This document shows positions 13,995 through 22,167 of a DNA stretch of 26,584 bases, one piece after another (the stretch's first letter is position 1; the number at the start of each line of letters is the position of its first letter). Made by a program: the position numbers and the translations under genes. The DNA comes from Candidatus Woesearchaeota archaeon (GTDB lineage: Archaea > Nanobdellota > Nanobdellia > Woesearchaeales > UBA10216), in assembly GCA_016180145.1 (NCBI GenBank), contig JACPBT010000046.1:1-26584 (forward strand), written 5' to 3'. The notes beneath the pieces were generated by a model. The model ran no database searches and was not told the origin of the DNA. It was given only the letters and a program-made list of their open reading frames with translations.

Positions 13995-14468
13995 ATGATT
14001 TCTATGCGATGCGAAATGTGCGGCAGAGAAACCGAATTATACCGGGCAATAATAGAAGGAAGCCAGCTCACCGTATGCAACAGCTGCGCCAAGTACGGAA
14101 AGATAACAGGCCGATTCACTGAAGCAGCAGCTGAAACACGCGACAACAGGAAAGAAGCCAAAAAAATATCTGACGAACCCCTGGAATCTGTTGTAAGCAA
14201 CTTTGGCGAAATTCTCAAAAAGAAAAGAGAAGAACTGGGAATGACACACAAAGACTTCGCAGCAAAAATAGCTGAGAAGGAATCTGTGCTCAGAAAGCTT
14301 GAGACAGGAAGCGTGAAGCCAACGCTGGAAAGAGCAAGGCAGCTTGAAAGAATGCTTGGAATAAGGCTGGTGGAAGAGCTGAAGGATGAACCGATAGAAA
14401 ACCAAAAAAGCAGCTCAGCGGTAACTCTGGGAGACGTTGTTAAGATAAAAATAAGAAAAAAAGGATAA
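13995..14468 (+). CDS. mbf1: MBF1-like zinc-ribbon/HTH transcription factor
   Basis: 157 aa. N-terminal zinc ribbon with Cys6, Cys9, Cys28 and Cys31 (RCEMCGRE and VCNSCAKYG), a charged linker, then a Cro/C1-type HTH at about 68-125: FGEILKKKREELGMTHKDFA, IAEKESVLRKLETGSVKPTL. This is the standard domain order and size of archaeal multiprotein bridging factor 1, which helps connect TBP to regulators in eukaryotes and has been linked to translation in archaea. The second ATG at 14004 would give the commoner MRCEMCG start; either is possible. No clear TATA box lies at leaderless distance, so it may be read from the upstream lipoprotein operon. Confidence 0.92.
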   Translation: MISMRCEMCGRETELYRAIIEGSQLTVCNSCAKYGKITGRFTEAAAETRDNRKEAKKISDEPLESVVSNFGEILKKKREELGMTHKDFAAKIAEKESVLRKLETGSVKPTLERARQLERMLGIRLVEELKDEPIENQKSSSAVTLGDVVKIKIRKKG

Positions 14469-14532
14469 GTAGCAACTGAGTAAAAGCTGCCTTCACTAAA
14501 AAATGAAAGGCTGGTGAGTAATTGGATAAACT

Positions 14533-14961
14533 CTAATAACTGTAATTCTCATCCAACAATCTTAACAAAACATCGGTTTTCCAAATTTTAACTGCGACCT
14601 GTTGACCAAAATGGTTATCATTAGTCCATATGCCGTCGGTTTCCATAGCTAAAGCCAAAGCAACAAATGGGGTGTCGGCAGAGTCTATTTTATCCATTAT
14701 TTGTTTAGCTTCTTCCATTTTGCTTTCTATTGCGGCATCGCCAACTACAAAAATTTTAGAAAATAAAAGAGAAAATATTTTATCAAACTCATCTTCACCA
14801 ATCCTGGCTTTTTCAAGTATTTCCTGCTTATGTTCCTCTATTTCAAATTTTGTTACACTAACAGTCAGAAAATTGAATTTATCAGAAAACAAGATTTTCC
14901 TGCTCGCAGAATCTCTGATTAGGGCGGCTATAATTCTGTTTGTGTCAACAATTATTTTCAT
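14533..14961 (-). CDS. vapC: PIN-domain ribonuclease toxin, VapC type
   Basis: 142 aa. The PIN acidic set is present: Asp6 in IIVDTNRIIAAL, Glu40 or Glu42 in KFEIEEH, Asp96 in DSADTPFVALA and Asp115 in IWTNDNHF. VapC toxins cleave tRNA or rRNA and are held inactive by VapB. Its ATG follows the antitoxin stop with no gap. The local + strand is not A-rich as in neighbouring operons, which points to separate ancestry. The partner immediately upstream has the features of an archaeal VapB. Confidence 0.9.
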   Translation of the reverse strand: MKIIVDTNRIIAALIRDSASRKILFSDKFNFLTVSVTKFEIEEHKQEILEKARIGEDEFDKIFSLLFSKIFVVGDAAIESKMEEAKQIMDKIDSADTPFVALALAMETDGIWTNDNHFGQQVAVKIWKTDVLLRLLDENYSY

Positions 14962-15189
14962 TCAGTTAAACCTTTCCCTAATTTTACTTTTGATTTTATG
15001 CCCTATTCGTTCTGCATCTTCCTCATTTAACTCACTTCTGCTTAATAGCTTGTCAGCTAACTCAATTTCCCTTAACTTCTTCTCAAAAGCTTGTCTAGCT
15101 ATATCACTCCACTTGAACTCGGTGTGCCCCCTCATCCTTTTATGCAATTCTTCAGGAACCGATAGTGTCAGATTACCCATTTTCATCAC
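14962..15189 (-). CDS. vapB: VapB-type antitoxin
   Basis: 75 aa. Residues 4-38 form a ribbon-helix-helix-like start (NLTLSVPEELHKRMRGHTEF, WSDIARQAFEKKL), followed by an acidic/basic helical tail that would wrap the toxin. The start at 15189 is preceded by AGGTGATGA, a good Shine-Dalgarno match, and a TATA-like TTTAAATATG at 15212-15221. In-frame ATGs at 15186 and 15180 are alternatives. A palindrome at 15200-15215 lies between promoter and start, fitting autorepression. Confidence 0.85.
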   Translation of the reverse strand: MMKMGNLTLSVPEELHKRMRGHTEFKWSDIARQAFEKKLREIELADKLLSRSELNEEDAERIGHKIKSKIRERFN

Positions 15190-15199
15190 CTATTTGCAT

Positions 15200-15215
15200 T
15201 ATGTGACAACACATA
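15200..15215. promoter_or_regulatory. palindrome at the vapBC promoter
   Basis: TATGTG-ACAA-CACATA has perfect 6-base arms. It overlaps the downstream edge of the TATA-like element of vapB and is a likely VapB operator. Confidence 0.5.
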
Positions 15216-15271
15216 TTTAAACTTTTTGCAGGGTTTTGACCTACTATATAATGAAACGTCTAAATAATTAA

Positions 15272-15450
15272 TACGAGTGTCAGGCATTTCAAATATAACA
15301 AAGTAATGGAAGACATAAGTAAGGCATACAAATGTTATGTCTTCCAAACTTCAGTTGAGGAAAATTAATATGCGAAACTATTGTCCTCAACTAAAGAGCA
15401 AAAAAGCATTAAAAACTTCTCTGTCATAGCATACAAGTTGCTGACACTAA
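15272..15450 (+). ncRNA. candidate structured non-coding RNA in a 342-base gap
   Basis: The gap 15190-15531 holds the vapBC promoter, this structure and the promoter of the next gene. A closing stem pairs AGTGTCAG (15276-15283) with CTGACACT (15441-15448). Inside are two perfect hairpins: GGAAGACATAA/TTATGTCTTCC (15308-15318 with 15335-15345) and AGTTGAGGA/TCCTCAACT (15353-15361 with 15384-15392). A TATA-like TATATAAT at 15245-15252 places the expected transcript start at the closing stem. No plausible coding frame and no match to tRNA, 5S, C/D-box or RNase P features is visible. A mobile-element remnant is an alternative. Confidence 0.4.
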
Positions 15451-15500
15451 ATTGAGAAACTTCTCCACTCAACCGTAAATCACCCCCAAAAAAAGCAAGG

Positions 15501-15509
15501 AATATAAAC
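15501..15509 (+). promoter_or_regulatory. TATA box of the DPM1-like gene
   Basis: AATATAAAC, 23-31 bases before ATG 15532. Confidence 0.6.
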
Positions 15510-15531
15510 AGAAGCACACTGCCAACAGGAC

Positions 15532-16218
15532 ATGAGCCATGCGAATACAACCATAATAATACCAACGCTCAACGAAGCGCAGAACATAACCGAACTTCTT
15601 GACACGATAAAAAGGAACTACGCTGAAGCGAGGGTAATAGTGGCTGACGACGGCTCAACAGACGGAACAAAAGAAAAAGTCACGGCAATCGGCAGGAAAA
15701 ACAAAAACATAGAACTGCTGGACAGAAGCAAAGAAAAAACACACGGCCTGACTGCAAGCGTAATTGACGCCGTGAAAATCTCAGACTCTGCTTTCGTGGC
15801 AGTGATTGACGGGGATTTGCAGCACCCGCCTGAGAAAATAAAAGAAATAACAAAAAAACTTGAAGAAGGAAATGACATAGCAATAGGAACAAGGGAAAAG
15901 GTGGAAGGAAACTGGCCGCTTCAAAGAAGAATTATGTCAAAAACGGCAACAATACTCGCACAACTAAAACTCAGAAGAATGATAAAAGACCCAATGTCAG
16001 GATTCTTCGGGGCGAGAACAAGCCTGTTTAGAAAGGTGCTGGCAGAAAACGAGGTAGAATTTGAAAAAAAAGGCTACAAAGTCCTGTTTGAACTCCTAAA
16101 ATACGCCCCGGACGCAAAAATCGCAGAAGTAAGATATACATTCAGGGAAAGGAGCGGGGGAAAATCAAAAATAGGGAAAAAACAGGTAATAGCAATGGCA
16201 AGGTCGCTGATTAAGTAG
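15532..16218 (+). CDS. GT2 glycosyltransferase, dolichol-phosphate mannose synthase-like
   Basis: 228 aa, the size of soluble catalytic DPM1-type enzymes without membrane helices. Seen: IIIPTLNEAQNI (8-19), ADDGSTDGT (38-46), the metal-binding VIDGDLQHPP (Asp93-x-Asp95), DPMSGFFGAR near 160-169 and FRERSGGKSKIG near the C-terminus, all hallmarks of the family. The predicted reaction moves mannose or glucose from GDP-/UDP-sugar to dolichyl phosphate on the cytoplasmic face, supplying lipid-linked donor for the GT-C enzymes nearby. It ends 8 bases inside the oppositely oriented thioredoxin-like gene. Confidence 0.9.
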   Translation: MSHANTTIIIPTLNEAQNITELLDTIKRNYAEARVIVADDGSTDGTKEKVTAIGRKNKNIELLDRSKEKTHGLTASVIDAVKISDSAFVAVIDGDLQHPPEKIKEITKKLEEGNDIAIGTREKVEGNWPLQRRIMSKTATILAQLKLRRMIKDPMSGFFGARTSLFRKVLAENEVEFEKKGYKVLFELLKYAPDAKIAEVRYTFRERSGGKSKIGKKQVIAMARSLIK

Positions 16219-16912
16219 AGCATGCAGAATGAGAATTGTTAAGCGAAGCACAAATGTAACCCTTAAGCTCATCCCTGCCAACAAAGCCCTCATGCTTTTC
16301 ATCCTGAATAACAAGAGCAGGATAAGAGGTGACATTATAAGCGCCCTTAATTATCCCAACCATCGGCTCAGAATCATATCTGCCATAAACAGCAAAATTC
16401 AAAAGCTTGTCCCCAAAAACACTCTTAAGATAAGAAAGGATAAAACCCTCATCAGAGCAGGTTGAGCAACGGCTGTCATCATCATAAAAGAAAAGCACAG
16501 TAACGATACTTGCCTTGCAAAGGTCCTGATACTTCCTCGCAAAAAGCCAGTAATTAAACTGGGCAATGAGGTAATCACGCCTTATAAACTCAAAATCACC
16601 CTTATTAACCGAAGCGCCGTTATAATAATCCTCAAGACGCGCCCTCGCAGACTCAAGGGTGTTGACATTCTTCTCAAAATTAACAGCCAGAGCATTGCAG
16701 TTACGCTCCTGAGCAAGCTGGTCAATATAAGCATACTGAAGCTGCAAACTGCCAAGCTCAAGGCGCTGCTTCTCAGAACCAGCCTGACTAACCTCAAGAC
16801 GCTTACCCTCAATAACAAGCCCAAGCATAAGTCCGAGAACAAAAATAAGGGTGGTAATGATACCTGCAATCAGATAACGCCTCTTACTAATATCCCTCAT
16901 AGCCATCACCAC
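16211..16912 (-). CDS. membrane-anchored thioredoxin-like protein
   Basis: 233 aa. One N-terminal membrane helix (about 13-35, YLIAGIITTLIFVLGLMLGL), a helical stalk of roughly 40-130, then a thioredoxin-like domain: strand SIVTVLFFYDDD, redox motif CSTC at 149-152, a long helix, and the cis-proline segment NVTSYPALVI (Pro198). Topology suggests the domain lies outside the cytoplasm, a thiol-disulfide oxidoreductase or disulfide isomerase. Two or more further Cys lie in the stalk and tail. Its start overlaps the stop of the upstream GT2 gene by 7 bases, with GTG/ATG alternatives among the first five codons, so the two are coexpressed. A family name is not recognised. Confidence 0.78.
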   Translation of the reverse strand: MVMAMRDISKRRYLIAGIITTLIFVLGLMLGLVIEGKRLEVSQAGSEKQRLELGSLQLQYAYIDQLAQERNCNALAVNFEKNVNTLESARARLEDYYNGASVNKGDFEFIRRDYLIAQFNYWLFARKYQDLCKASIVTVLFFYDDDSRCSTCSDEGFILSYLKSVFGDKLLNFAVYGRYDSEPMVGIIKGAYNVTSYPALVIQDEKHEGFVGRDELKGYICASLNNSHSACST

Positions 16913-18147
16913 CTGAACCTCTTCCTGAGAAGAATGTCCTTAATCACAACAAGGCGCACATAGCCAAGAAAAATGTAGTAAATAAACATGAAAGCGAAAA
17001 GGGCAGGCAACCCCTGCGCAGTAACCTTATGCTTCACAGAACGGTGCGCCATCACAATGAAAGCAACACTAACCAAAAAGAACGACAAGGCAATGAAAAG
17101 GCGGAAGTAATCAAAATCAAGAAAACTGAAACTGAACTTCCAGCTGCGAATAAGAGACAACAAATCAAAATCAATCATCCACAGATGAATAAAACGCTCA
17201 ACATTTGGCTTAACCATGCTCAGATAAAAGGTTATCAAAAGCAGGGCAACAGCAAAGAAAGTGGCAAAAAAGATTATCGGAAGCTGAAAAACCCCAAAAT
17301 CGCCATACCGCGGATTAAACAGCATCCGCCTATATGAAAGAATGTTAAGCGTTGAGCCAAGATTCCAGCGAAGCCTCTGCCGATAAAGCTCAGAAAAGCT
17401 TGCAGGCGCTTCGGTAAGCACCTCAGCATTGGAAACCTGAACAATCTTATAGTGCATGCTCTGAAGGCGAAGGCAAATCTCAAGGTCCTCAGTGGCATAA
17501 CCCTCCCTGAAACCGCCAATCCTCTCAAGAACATCCCTCCTGTAAACGCTGAAAGGACCGGGAGTAACATGAATGCAGTTAAGCAAGCCCGCAACCCTCC
17601 TGTAAAACATGTTAATCACATACTCATACCACTGCACCTTCTGAAGAAGATTACCCGGCTTTTCAACATAAAGCATGGGAAGAACCACAGCAACACGCTC
17701 ATCAGAAAAATGAGGCAGCATCTTCACCAGTGCATCAGGCATAACAACAGAATCCGCATCAAGACAAGCAACAAAACCCCCTGAAGAAGCTCTAATGCCG
17801 GCATTCATAGCCTTCCACTTGCCACCATTCGGCTGGGAGACAACCTTCACACGCCTGTCAGAAGCCATAATACGCTCAGCAACAGCAAGAGTGCTGTCAG
17901 AAGAGCCGTCATCAACTATAACCAACTCAAGAAGATTCGGGGGGTAATCAAGCGCAAGAACTGAACGGGCAGAACGCTCAAGCGAACCCTCCTCATTATA
18001 TGCAGGAATCACAACAGAAACCTTAGGAAGACGCCTTGGAACAACACGGGCAGGAGGGGCATAATCAATAAAAGCAACAAGCCAGAAAACAGTATAATAA
18101 AGAGTAACAATGTAAAGCCCAATCAGCACCAAATCAACAACATTCAT
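16906..18147 (-). CDS. processive membrane GT2 glycosyltransferase
   Basis: 413 aa. N-terminal membrane helix (5-28), catalytic GT-A domain, then several C-terminal helices from about 285 on, the layout of hyaluronan/cellulose/poly-GlcNAc synthase-like enzymes. Motifs: VVIPAYNEEGS (45-55), IVDDGSSDST (77-86), the nucleotide-sugar site LDADS (129-133), acceptor-site TED (219-221) and QRLRW (257-261, the QxxRW motif). All catalytic residues are present. It would extend a polysaccharide using UDP-sugar and export it. A TATA-like CTTTAAAAAC lies about 25 bases upstream. Product cannot be predicted; UDP-glucuronate or UDP-glucose from the left operon is possible. Confidence 0.9.
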   Translation of the reverse strand: MNVVDLVLIGLYIVTLYYTVFWLVAFIDYAPPARVVPRRLPKVSVVIPAYNEEGSLERSARSVLALDYPPNLLELVIVDDGSSDSTLAVAERIMASDRRVKVVSQPNGGKWKAMNAGIRASSGGFVACLDADSVVMPDALVKMLPHFSDERVAVVLPMLYVEKPGNLLQKVQWYEYVINMFYRRVAGLLNCIHVTPGPFSVYRRDVLERIGGFREGYATEDLEICLRLQSMHYKIVQVSNAEVLTEAPASFSELYRQRLRWNLGSTLNILSYRRMLFNPRYGDFGVFQLPIIFFATFFAVALLLITFYLSMVKPNVERFIHLWMIDFDLLSLIRSWKFSFSFLDFDYFRLFIALSFFLVSVAFIVMAHRSVKHKVTAQGLPALFAFMFIYYIFLGYVRLVVIKDILLRKRFRW

Positions 18148-18245
18148 GACAGAAAAAGAACGGCACCCATGTTTTTAAAGGTTGCGACAAAAGATGAGTT
18201 TGAGCTATGCATACTGATAATTAACGACAACAACAACAGCTATGA

Positions 18246-19562
18246 CTAACTACCACGGCGATTCCTGACAGCAGCAACTATGAACACTGCTATGGCAATA
18301 ACAAGCGAAACAGCAAATACGAGATTAGCAACTGAAAAAGCAGAGGAAACGCCTGAAAGGGAATATACTGCAGACAGAAGAGGAAAACGGGAGCAAGTGA
18401 AAGGGTAACTAAGCGCACCAACCACATTCGCAAAAAGAGAAAAAGAAAAAAGAATGTAAAAAGAACTGCGGATAAACCGGCTGCCGAAAACTGAAGCAAT
18501 TATAACCAGCAGAAAAGGGACAACAGGAATAAGGTAACGGTTAACATAATTACAGCCGCCTGTAACCTCAGTCAAAGAAAGATAGAAAAGCGAAAAGAAC
18601 GCGAAAGCGGCAACAAAAAGCGCCTCTCGCCTAAAGCGAACCAAAGAAAAAAAGGAAAGCAGCAGAAAAGGGGAATAAACAAACAAGCCCCTGATGTAAA
18701 TACCTGTTTCCCTCGGAACAGGACCTGCAAAAAGCATTGAAGAAAGCCTCGGAAGCGTGATACGGGAAAGCGAAGGCGTATTCTCACCAGCAGAAAAAGG
18801 CGAGCCATCCCAGTTATGCAGGTAATGGTACGGGGAAACAAGCACATTGCCGGTAATTGAAAGATTATACAAAAGGAGCAGTAAAATAAACGGAACGGCT
18901 GCGGCAGGCATTACAAAGAGCTTACGCTTATCCGGAGAAGACACAAAAGCATAAAGAAATATGAAAAAAAGAAGGATAAGAGAAGGATACTCAACAACAA
19001 CAGCAACGCCTCCAAAAAGCCCGGCAAGAACCAAATAAGACAAAAGCCTGCGCTCCCTTACATACCTCAAAACAAAATAAAAAGAAGCGAAAATGAAAAA
19101 CGCCGCAACATTATGCGAAACAAAAACGCCGGAATAAACAACAACACCAGTGGCAAGGCCAAGGGCAACGCAAAGAAAAACACGCTGCTTCCAGCTGCTG
19201 ACAAAATACTTCAGCGCATCAAAGAAAAAAGCAACCAGAAGCGCGCTGAAAAAAGCCACAACAAGATTAACAGAAAAAATTCCTGCCGGGGAAAAAAGAG
19301 GAACATCAAGCAAGTGCAAGGCAAAATAAACAGGAACAGCAAGAAAAACAAGCCCGGGAGCCTTGTCAGAATAAAAATGCCCATTGTAGAACACCCTGTC
19401 CTTTGTAATGTTCAGGAACGAAGAACCGTCAATCGCAAAAGTATTACGCTCCACAACAGACTCCAAAGCAGCAAAACGGCTGCCATCATTCCAGGAAACA
19501 TCAGTCTTCACAAGGGCAGCATAAAGAAGGAAAAAAACAATGAAAACAGCAAGCCTGCCCAT
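18246..19562 (-). CDS. GT-C membrane glycosyltransferase (GT39/ArnT-like)
   Basis: 438 aa with about ten to twelve hydrophobic helices. The first external loop has the acidic residue pattern of lipid-donor GT-C enzymes: WNDGSRFAALESVVERNTF (24-42, Asp26) and FYSDKAPGLVF (63-73). These enzymes transfer a sugar from polyprenyl-phosphate to a protein, lipid or glycan outside the cell. The acceptor is unknown. It lies between the processive GT2 and a divergent second GT-C gene with only 45 bases between starts, so shared regulation is likely. It is rich in Phe, Val and Ser, following the T-rich coding strand seen in other - strand genes here. Confidence 0.85.
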   Translation of the reverse strand: MGRLAVFIVFFLLYAALVKTDVSWNDGSRFAALESVVERNTFAIDGSSFLNITKDRVFYNGHFYSDKAPGLVFLAVPVYFALHLLDVPLFSPAGIFSVNLVVAFFSALLVAFFFDALKYFVSSWKQRVFLCVALGLATGVVVYSGVFVSHNVAAFFIFASFYFVLRYVRERRLLSYLVLAGLFGGVAVVVEYPSLILLFFIFLYAFVSSPDKRKLFVMPAAAVPFILLLLLYNLSITGNVLVSPYHYLHNWDGSPFSAGENTPSLSRITLPRLSSMLFAGPVPRETGIYIRGLFVYSPFLLLSFFSLVRFRREALFVAAFAFFSLFYLSLTEVTGGCNYVNRYLIPVVPFLLVIIASVFGSRFIRSSFYILFSFSLFANVVGALSYPFTCSRFPLLSAVYSLSGVSSAFSVANLVFAVSLVIAIAVFIVAAVRNRRGS

Positions 19563-19573
19563 GCAAACAAAGC

Positions 19574-19581
19574 TTTTATAA
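19574..19581 (+). promoter_or_regulatory. TATA element in the divergent GT-C promoter
   Basis: TTTTATAA within the palindrome-like GCTTTTATAAGC, 27-34 bases before ATG 19608. The same element or the A/T run near 19585-19592 may serve the - strand gene starting at 19562. Confidence 0.45.
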
Positions 19582-19607
19582 GCAAATAAAAAACTTTTCC
19601 TGCAAAA

Positions 19608-20975
19608 ATGATTCCGATAAAAAACAAAGACAAGGCACTGCTCGCAATTCTACTATTTTTCATAATAATAAAAATAATTCTGGCAACAACTCTCCACCCG
19701 GCAGGATGGGACGAGGCAGTATACACAGGAATGGGAAAACACATCTATTCCGGAGGAAATGCCGGACTATGGGAGGAGATAAGACCGCCAGGACTGCCCA
19801 TACTGCTCGGAGCAGCATGGAAAACAGGACTGCCATTCCCAACAGCGCAGGAAATACTAATTGCACTATTCGGGGCAGCAACGATTGCAATAACATACCT
19901 GACAGGCAAAAAACTCTTCAACGAAACGACAGGACTCCTCGCAGCACTGCTCGCAGGAGGAACAACGCTGTTTTTTACCGAATCCTCAAAATTCATGACA
20001 GAAATACCATCAACAGCACTCGCAACAGCAGCAGCATACATGCTGATAAGCGGAAGAAAAAACCTTGCGGGACTGCTCGCAGGGCTGGCAGCAATATTCA
20101 AATTCCCACACCTGCTGATGCTTGCAATCCTGCTGACACCAGCAGCCATTGAACTCGCCAAAAGCAGAAGCCCGAAAAAAGCGGCAAAAGAGGCAACAGC
20201 CGCAATACCATTCATTGCAACAATTGCCGCATTCACGGCAGCAAACTACGCAGCATACGAAGGAGGCATAAAAGCGGCAATTGAACCGCTCATACTCGCG
20301 GCAAGCCACGCAGCAAACCCCCTGCACGCAGTGCAAGGGACATTGCAAAACATAATGTTTTATCCGACAACCCTGCTTAAGGAAAACATATTCTTCGCAT
20401 TCCTCCCGCTTGGACTGCTAGCAATAAAAGAGCTTAAACAGGAAACAAAGAAAAAAACAGCCATAGCGCTAAGCTACCTCATAATATACTCAGCTTACCT
20501 TACAGCCACAATAAACAAACAGGAAAGGTTTGCACTCCTCCTAATGCCAACAGCGGCAGTATTTGCAGCAGCAGGGCTATACAAAATACTGCTCATGCAA
20601 AAAGGCACATCAAAAACAGGCATAGCAATAACCGCAGCACTGTTCACAATGGCGGCATTCGCATCCTACAACATAATAACAGACGACATAAAATACGTAA
20701 ACGAAAGAAGACAGGCAACACAGCAGGACTACACCACCATAAAAGAAGCAGCGCTGTCATCAACACCGCTGCCGGCATACTACACAGACAACAAGATAAC
20801 GCCATACTACTTCTCAACAGCAGACGGAAAGGAGGGCATAAAAAGGGCTGCACAAAGATTTGAAGAAAACAGCGAGCGCATGCCGATAATTTACAACAAA
20901 GAGGACTTTTACTGCACTCAAAAAGATGAATACTGCAACGAACAGCTTGAGAAGATAAAGACAGCTATTTCCTGA
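19608..20975 (+). CDS. GT-C membrane glycosyltransferase (GT39/PMT_2-like)
   Basis: 455 aa. First helix at 10-27, then external-loop motif GWDEAVYTGMGKHIYSGG (33-50, Asp35-Glu36) and WEEIRPPGLPILLG (55-68), typical of ArnT/PMT_2 glycosyltransferases that use polyprenyl-phosphate sugars. Some eight to ten further helices are followed by a soluble tail of roughly 90 residues with three Cys near the end (CTQKDEYC). It is probably a partner or paralogue of the divergent GT-C enzyme. It ends 11 bases inside the oppositely oriented THUMP methyltransferase gene. The sugar and acceptor are not evident. Confidence 0.88.
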   Translation: MIPIKNKDKALLAILLFFIIIKIILATTLHPAGWDEAVYTGMGKHIYSGGNAGLWEEIRPPGLPILLGAAWKTGLPFPTAQEILIALFGAATIAITYLTGKKLFNETTGLLAALLAGGTTLFFTESSKFMTEIPSTALATAAAYMLISGRKNLAGLLAGLAAIFKFPHLLMLAILLTPAAIELAKSRSPKKAAKEATAAIPFIATIAAFTAANYAAYEGGIKAAIEPLILAASHAANPLHAVQGTLQNIMFYPTTLLKENIFFAFLPLGLLAIKELKQETKKKTAIALSYLIIYSAYLTATINKQERFALLLMPTAAVFAAAGLYKILLMQKGTSKTGIAITAALFTMAAFASYNIITDDIKYVNERRQATQQDYTTIKEAALSSTPLPAYYTDNKITPYYFSTADGKEGIKRAAQRFEENSERMPIIYNKEDFYCTQKDEYCNEQLEKIKTAIS

Positions 20976-22104
20976 CAAAAACAGAGGCAAGCACAGCATC
21001 AGCACCCATAGGAAAATTAAAACAGACTGAAAGAACGAAACCGTTATTTGACGCTGCCTCAGCCAGCAGAGACTCGTCACGCCCGGCAAGGACAACCTTT
21101 CCATTCTTTGAAAGCAGAAGAGAAGCCTGATAAAAAAGCTCAGAATAAACCTTCCTGACATCAGAATCAGAACTGCGCCTTGAAAGCATAGGCGGAAAGG
21201 AAACAATACACTCAACACTGCCCTTATCAAACTTAAGCTCAAGCCACTCCAAATCAACACGCGCAAAGCTGATAAGACGATTAACCCCGGCAATCTTCGC
21301 ATTCTTCTCACAAGTCCGGACATGAGCAATCAACGGGCTAAAGCTGAAAATTTTAAGCCTTCCGAACTTTGCCTTCCTGTCAGCAGAAGCAAAAACCTTT
21401 TCCGCACACAAAGAGAAAGGCTTAAGATTACGAAGCATAAACGAATCCCTGCGATAGTGATTAACAGGAAACCCTGAAGCAAACAAGGCAGCCTCAACTG
21501 AAATTGCGCCTGAACGCGAAAAAGGGTCAAGAAGAACCGACTTAGGCGAAAAGCCGGAAAGCCGGACAAGAGCATAAGCAGCACATGCCCTCAAATCAGA
21601 CGAATGCCCAAAAATACGGTAATCACGCTTGCCAAGGTCAAAACCAGCAACATCAACGCCAAAAAAGGCAGAATCGCCATTAATAAAACAGTAGAGCCTC
21701 AAGGAAGGAGACTTAAAACTGGACACCTTCCCTGCAAGCCCTGAGATAACCTCATTGGCAGCAGTGGCAAAATCAAGACTGTTAAAATCATGATTTCCTT
21801 CCCTGCTGCACTCAACAACAAAGGAAGCGCCATCACTCCAAAAACCAAAATCAAAACTGCCAATGGCTTTCTTAAAAGAAGCAATAGACACAGCCAAAGA
21901 AGGCTTAACAGAAAACTCACAAACAAAACCGCACAAACGGGAAATGGACTGGGAACGATAGGCAACAAGGCAGATTTTCTCTGGATTTGAATCAAAAACA
22001 ACAACACCTCCCGCAGCATTAAGAACATCAACACCAGCCAGCTCACTTAGCTCAGAGGCAGCAAACTGCTCCAAACCGGCATCAACAACAGCAAAACACC
22101 TCAT
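20965..22104 (-). CDS. THUMP-domain RNA methyltransferase-like protein with altered catalytic motifs
   Basis: 379 aa. N-terminal ferredoxin-like and THUMP region (about 1-155), then a Rossmann methyltransferase preceded by FDLGKRDYRIFGHSSDLRA (155-173), a signature of the Trm14/TrmN and RlmL group that makes m2G in tRNA. Motif I reads LLDPFSRSGAISVEA, where DPxCGSGT is usual, and motif IV reads VSFPPMLSRR (301-310), where NPPY is usual; the residue just before the two prolines is Phe instead of Asn/Asp. The binding domain is clear; N2-guanine methylation by the usual mechanism is doubtful. A TATA-like CTTTTAAATC lies about 25 bases upstream. Confidence 0.83.
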   Translation of the reverse strand: MRCFAVVDAGLEQFAASELSELAGVDVLNAAGGVVVFDSNPEKICLVAYRSQSISRLCGFVCEFSVKPSLAVSIASFKKAIGSFDFGFWSDGASFVVECSREGNHDFNSLDFATAANEVISGLAGKVSSFKSPSLRLYCFINGDSAFFGVDVAGFDLGKRDYRIFGHSSDLRACAAYALVRLSGFSPKSVLLDPFSRSGAISVEAALFASGFPVNHYRRDSFMLRNLKPFSLCAEKVFASADRKAKFGRLKIFSFSPLIAHVRTCEKNAKIAGVNRLISFARVDLEWLELKFDKGSVECIVSFPPMLSRRSSDSDVRKVYSELFYQASLLLSKNGKVVLAGRDESLLAEAASNNGFVLSVCFNFPMGADAVLASVFVRK

Positions 22105-22167
22105 AACAAAACAATAACTGCACGGGATTTAAAAGATTACTGCCTGCCAGCAACAGAATCAGTATAA

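Noticed and set aside
14488..14513. Imperfect hairpin GCCTTCA...TGAAAGGC after mbf1
   Set aside because: It has a bulge and no T run after it, so it is weak as a terminator and too short to mean more.
14630..15220. 196-codon + strand frame across vapBC
   Set aside because: Antisense to two genes with recognisable PIN and RHH motifs; low-complexity Ser/Leu/Ile composition.
15365..15565. 66-codon - strand frame in the 342-base gap
   Set aside because: It covers one arm pair of the candidate RNA and the DPM1-like promoter, has no start signal and no recognisable motif.
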